Shown here: positions 41,107-41,214 of the stretch, piece after piece
Position numbering within the stretch: position 1 is the stretch's first letter
Layout: each line of letters begins with the position of its first letter
Origin: Armatimonadota bacterium
GTDB lineage: Bacteria > Armatimonadota > Hebobacteria > CAIYQO01
Assembly: GCA_029553475.1 (NCBI GenBank)
Contig: JAKPKV010000108.1
Coordinates: forward strand, 1 to 41,214
DNA length: 41,214 nucleotides
Direction: 5' to 3'
The notes under the pieces: model-generated
Database searches by the model: none
Told to the model about the DNA's origin: nothing
Seen by the model: only the letters and a program-made list of their open reading frames with translations
Made by a program: the position numbers and the translations under genes

Positions 41107-41214
41107 AGTGTCCCCACGCACGTGGGGGTGAACCGACGCGGTGGCGCTGGCGAACACGGCACTCCAAAGTGTCCCCACGCACGTGGGGGTGAACCGCGAA
41201 CGCCGACGGCGAGG
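41107..41214 (+). CRISPR. Start of a type I-E CRISPR array (two repeats visible, cut by window end)
   Basis: Two identical repeats, 41107-41135 and 41168-41196, are 29 nt if the preceding A is counted (28 without it), with one complete 32-nt spacer between them and a second spacer running off the window. The period is 61 bp, standard for I-E. The repeat has the stem CCCCACGCACGTGGGG and ends GTGAACCG, the future crRNA 5' handle, so transcription is left to right, as for the cas genes. Only about 17 nt separate it from cas2, so the usual AT-rich leader is missing or lies inside cas2. Confidence 0.95.

Noticed and set aside
40653-41182. Minus-strand frames containing PTCVGT or PPRAWG
   Set aside because: These are the well-known spurious translations of type I-E CRISPR repeats and antisense cas2.

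Overview
The window is GC-rich bacterial chromosome with long same-strand operons. Three short secreted proteins begin with a type IV prepilin leader followed by an ILFPVF(A/S)(K/R)ARE segment and an H-x(n)-DGH motif. Such proteins are greatly expanded in Armatimonadota. Together with many exported carbohydrate enzymes, a GH130 mannoside phosphorylase and LacI/AraC regulators, they suggest an uncultured armatimonadotal (or similar) polysaccharide degrader. The taxonomy is inference.

Layout. (1) 1-2842, plus strand: the end of an unknown gene, then a two-gene unit of GH130 mannosylglucose phosphorylase and a phosphohexomutase. (2) 2931-5138, minus: a SIR2-TPR protein with an AT-richer sensor-enzyme half and a tandem array of 132-bp TPR units, probably an acquired defence NADase. 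(3) 5241-18057, minus: two carbohydrate operons (beta-propeller, nitrilase-family hydrolase, Gfo/Idh/MocA oxidoreductase, two heparinase-II/III-like proteins, a secreted TIM-barrel hydrolase and a secreted GATase-like/HEAT protein). Each has a TTGACA promoter followed by the same palindrome, TCATGCGCATG, close to the predicted start of transcription. A LacI-family repressor gene (18171-19358) lies just upstream, so a local LacI regulon can be proposed. (4) 19874-22536, plus: two tandem prepilin-leader proteins. (5) 22769-28012, minus: a GH172 (DUF2961) enzyme and a large CBM9-like plus lyase-like protein, read from a near-consensus promoter with a perfect 12-bp palindrome inside its spacer. 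(6) 28223-34364: an AraC regulator, a prepilin-leader protein carrying a discoidin-type domain, a 940-aa LamG protein and a small exported protein with two calcium-loop-like motifs. (7) 34654-41214, plus: a type I-E CRISPR-Cas locus.

The CRISPR locus is the most striking part. No cas3 helicase is present. In its expected place, just before cas8e, there is only a ~200-bp fossil of the Cas3 HD nuclease (CHPFD and HDIGK motifs), cut off and running out of frame into cas8e. Cas5e instead carries a ~115-residue C-terminal HNH nuclease domain (C276, C279, H288, C307, C310, H311). Cas8e, Cas11, Cas7, Cas5-HNH and Cas6e are intact. Cas1 is not: the catalytic Glu is Gly (G142), and the reading frame breaks at about 40563-40567 and again near 40700-40710. 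The CRISPR array starts only about 17 nt after cas2. I read this as an HNH-armed, Cas3-independent Cascade caught with the remains of its old nuclease and with its adaptation enzyme decaying.

Four fold-back elements of 167-197 bp lie between genes. Two of them overlap the stop codon of the adjacent gene, and two share the tip AGAAAYTGT.
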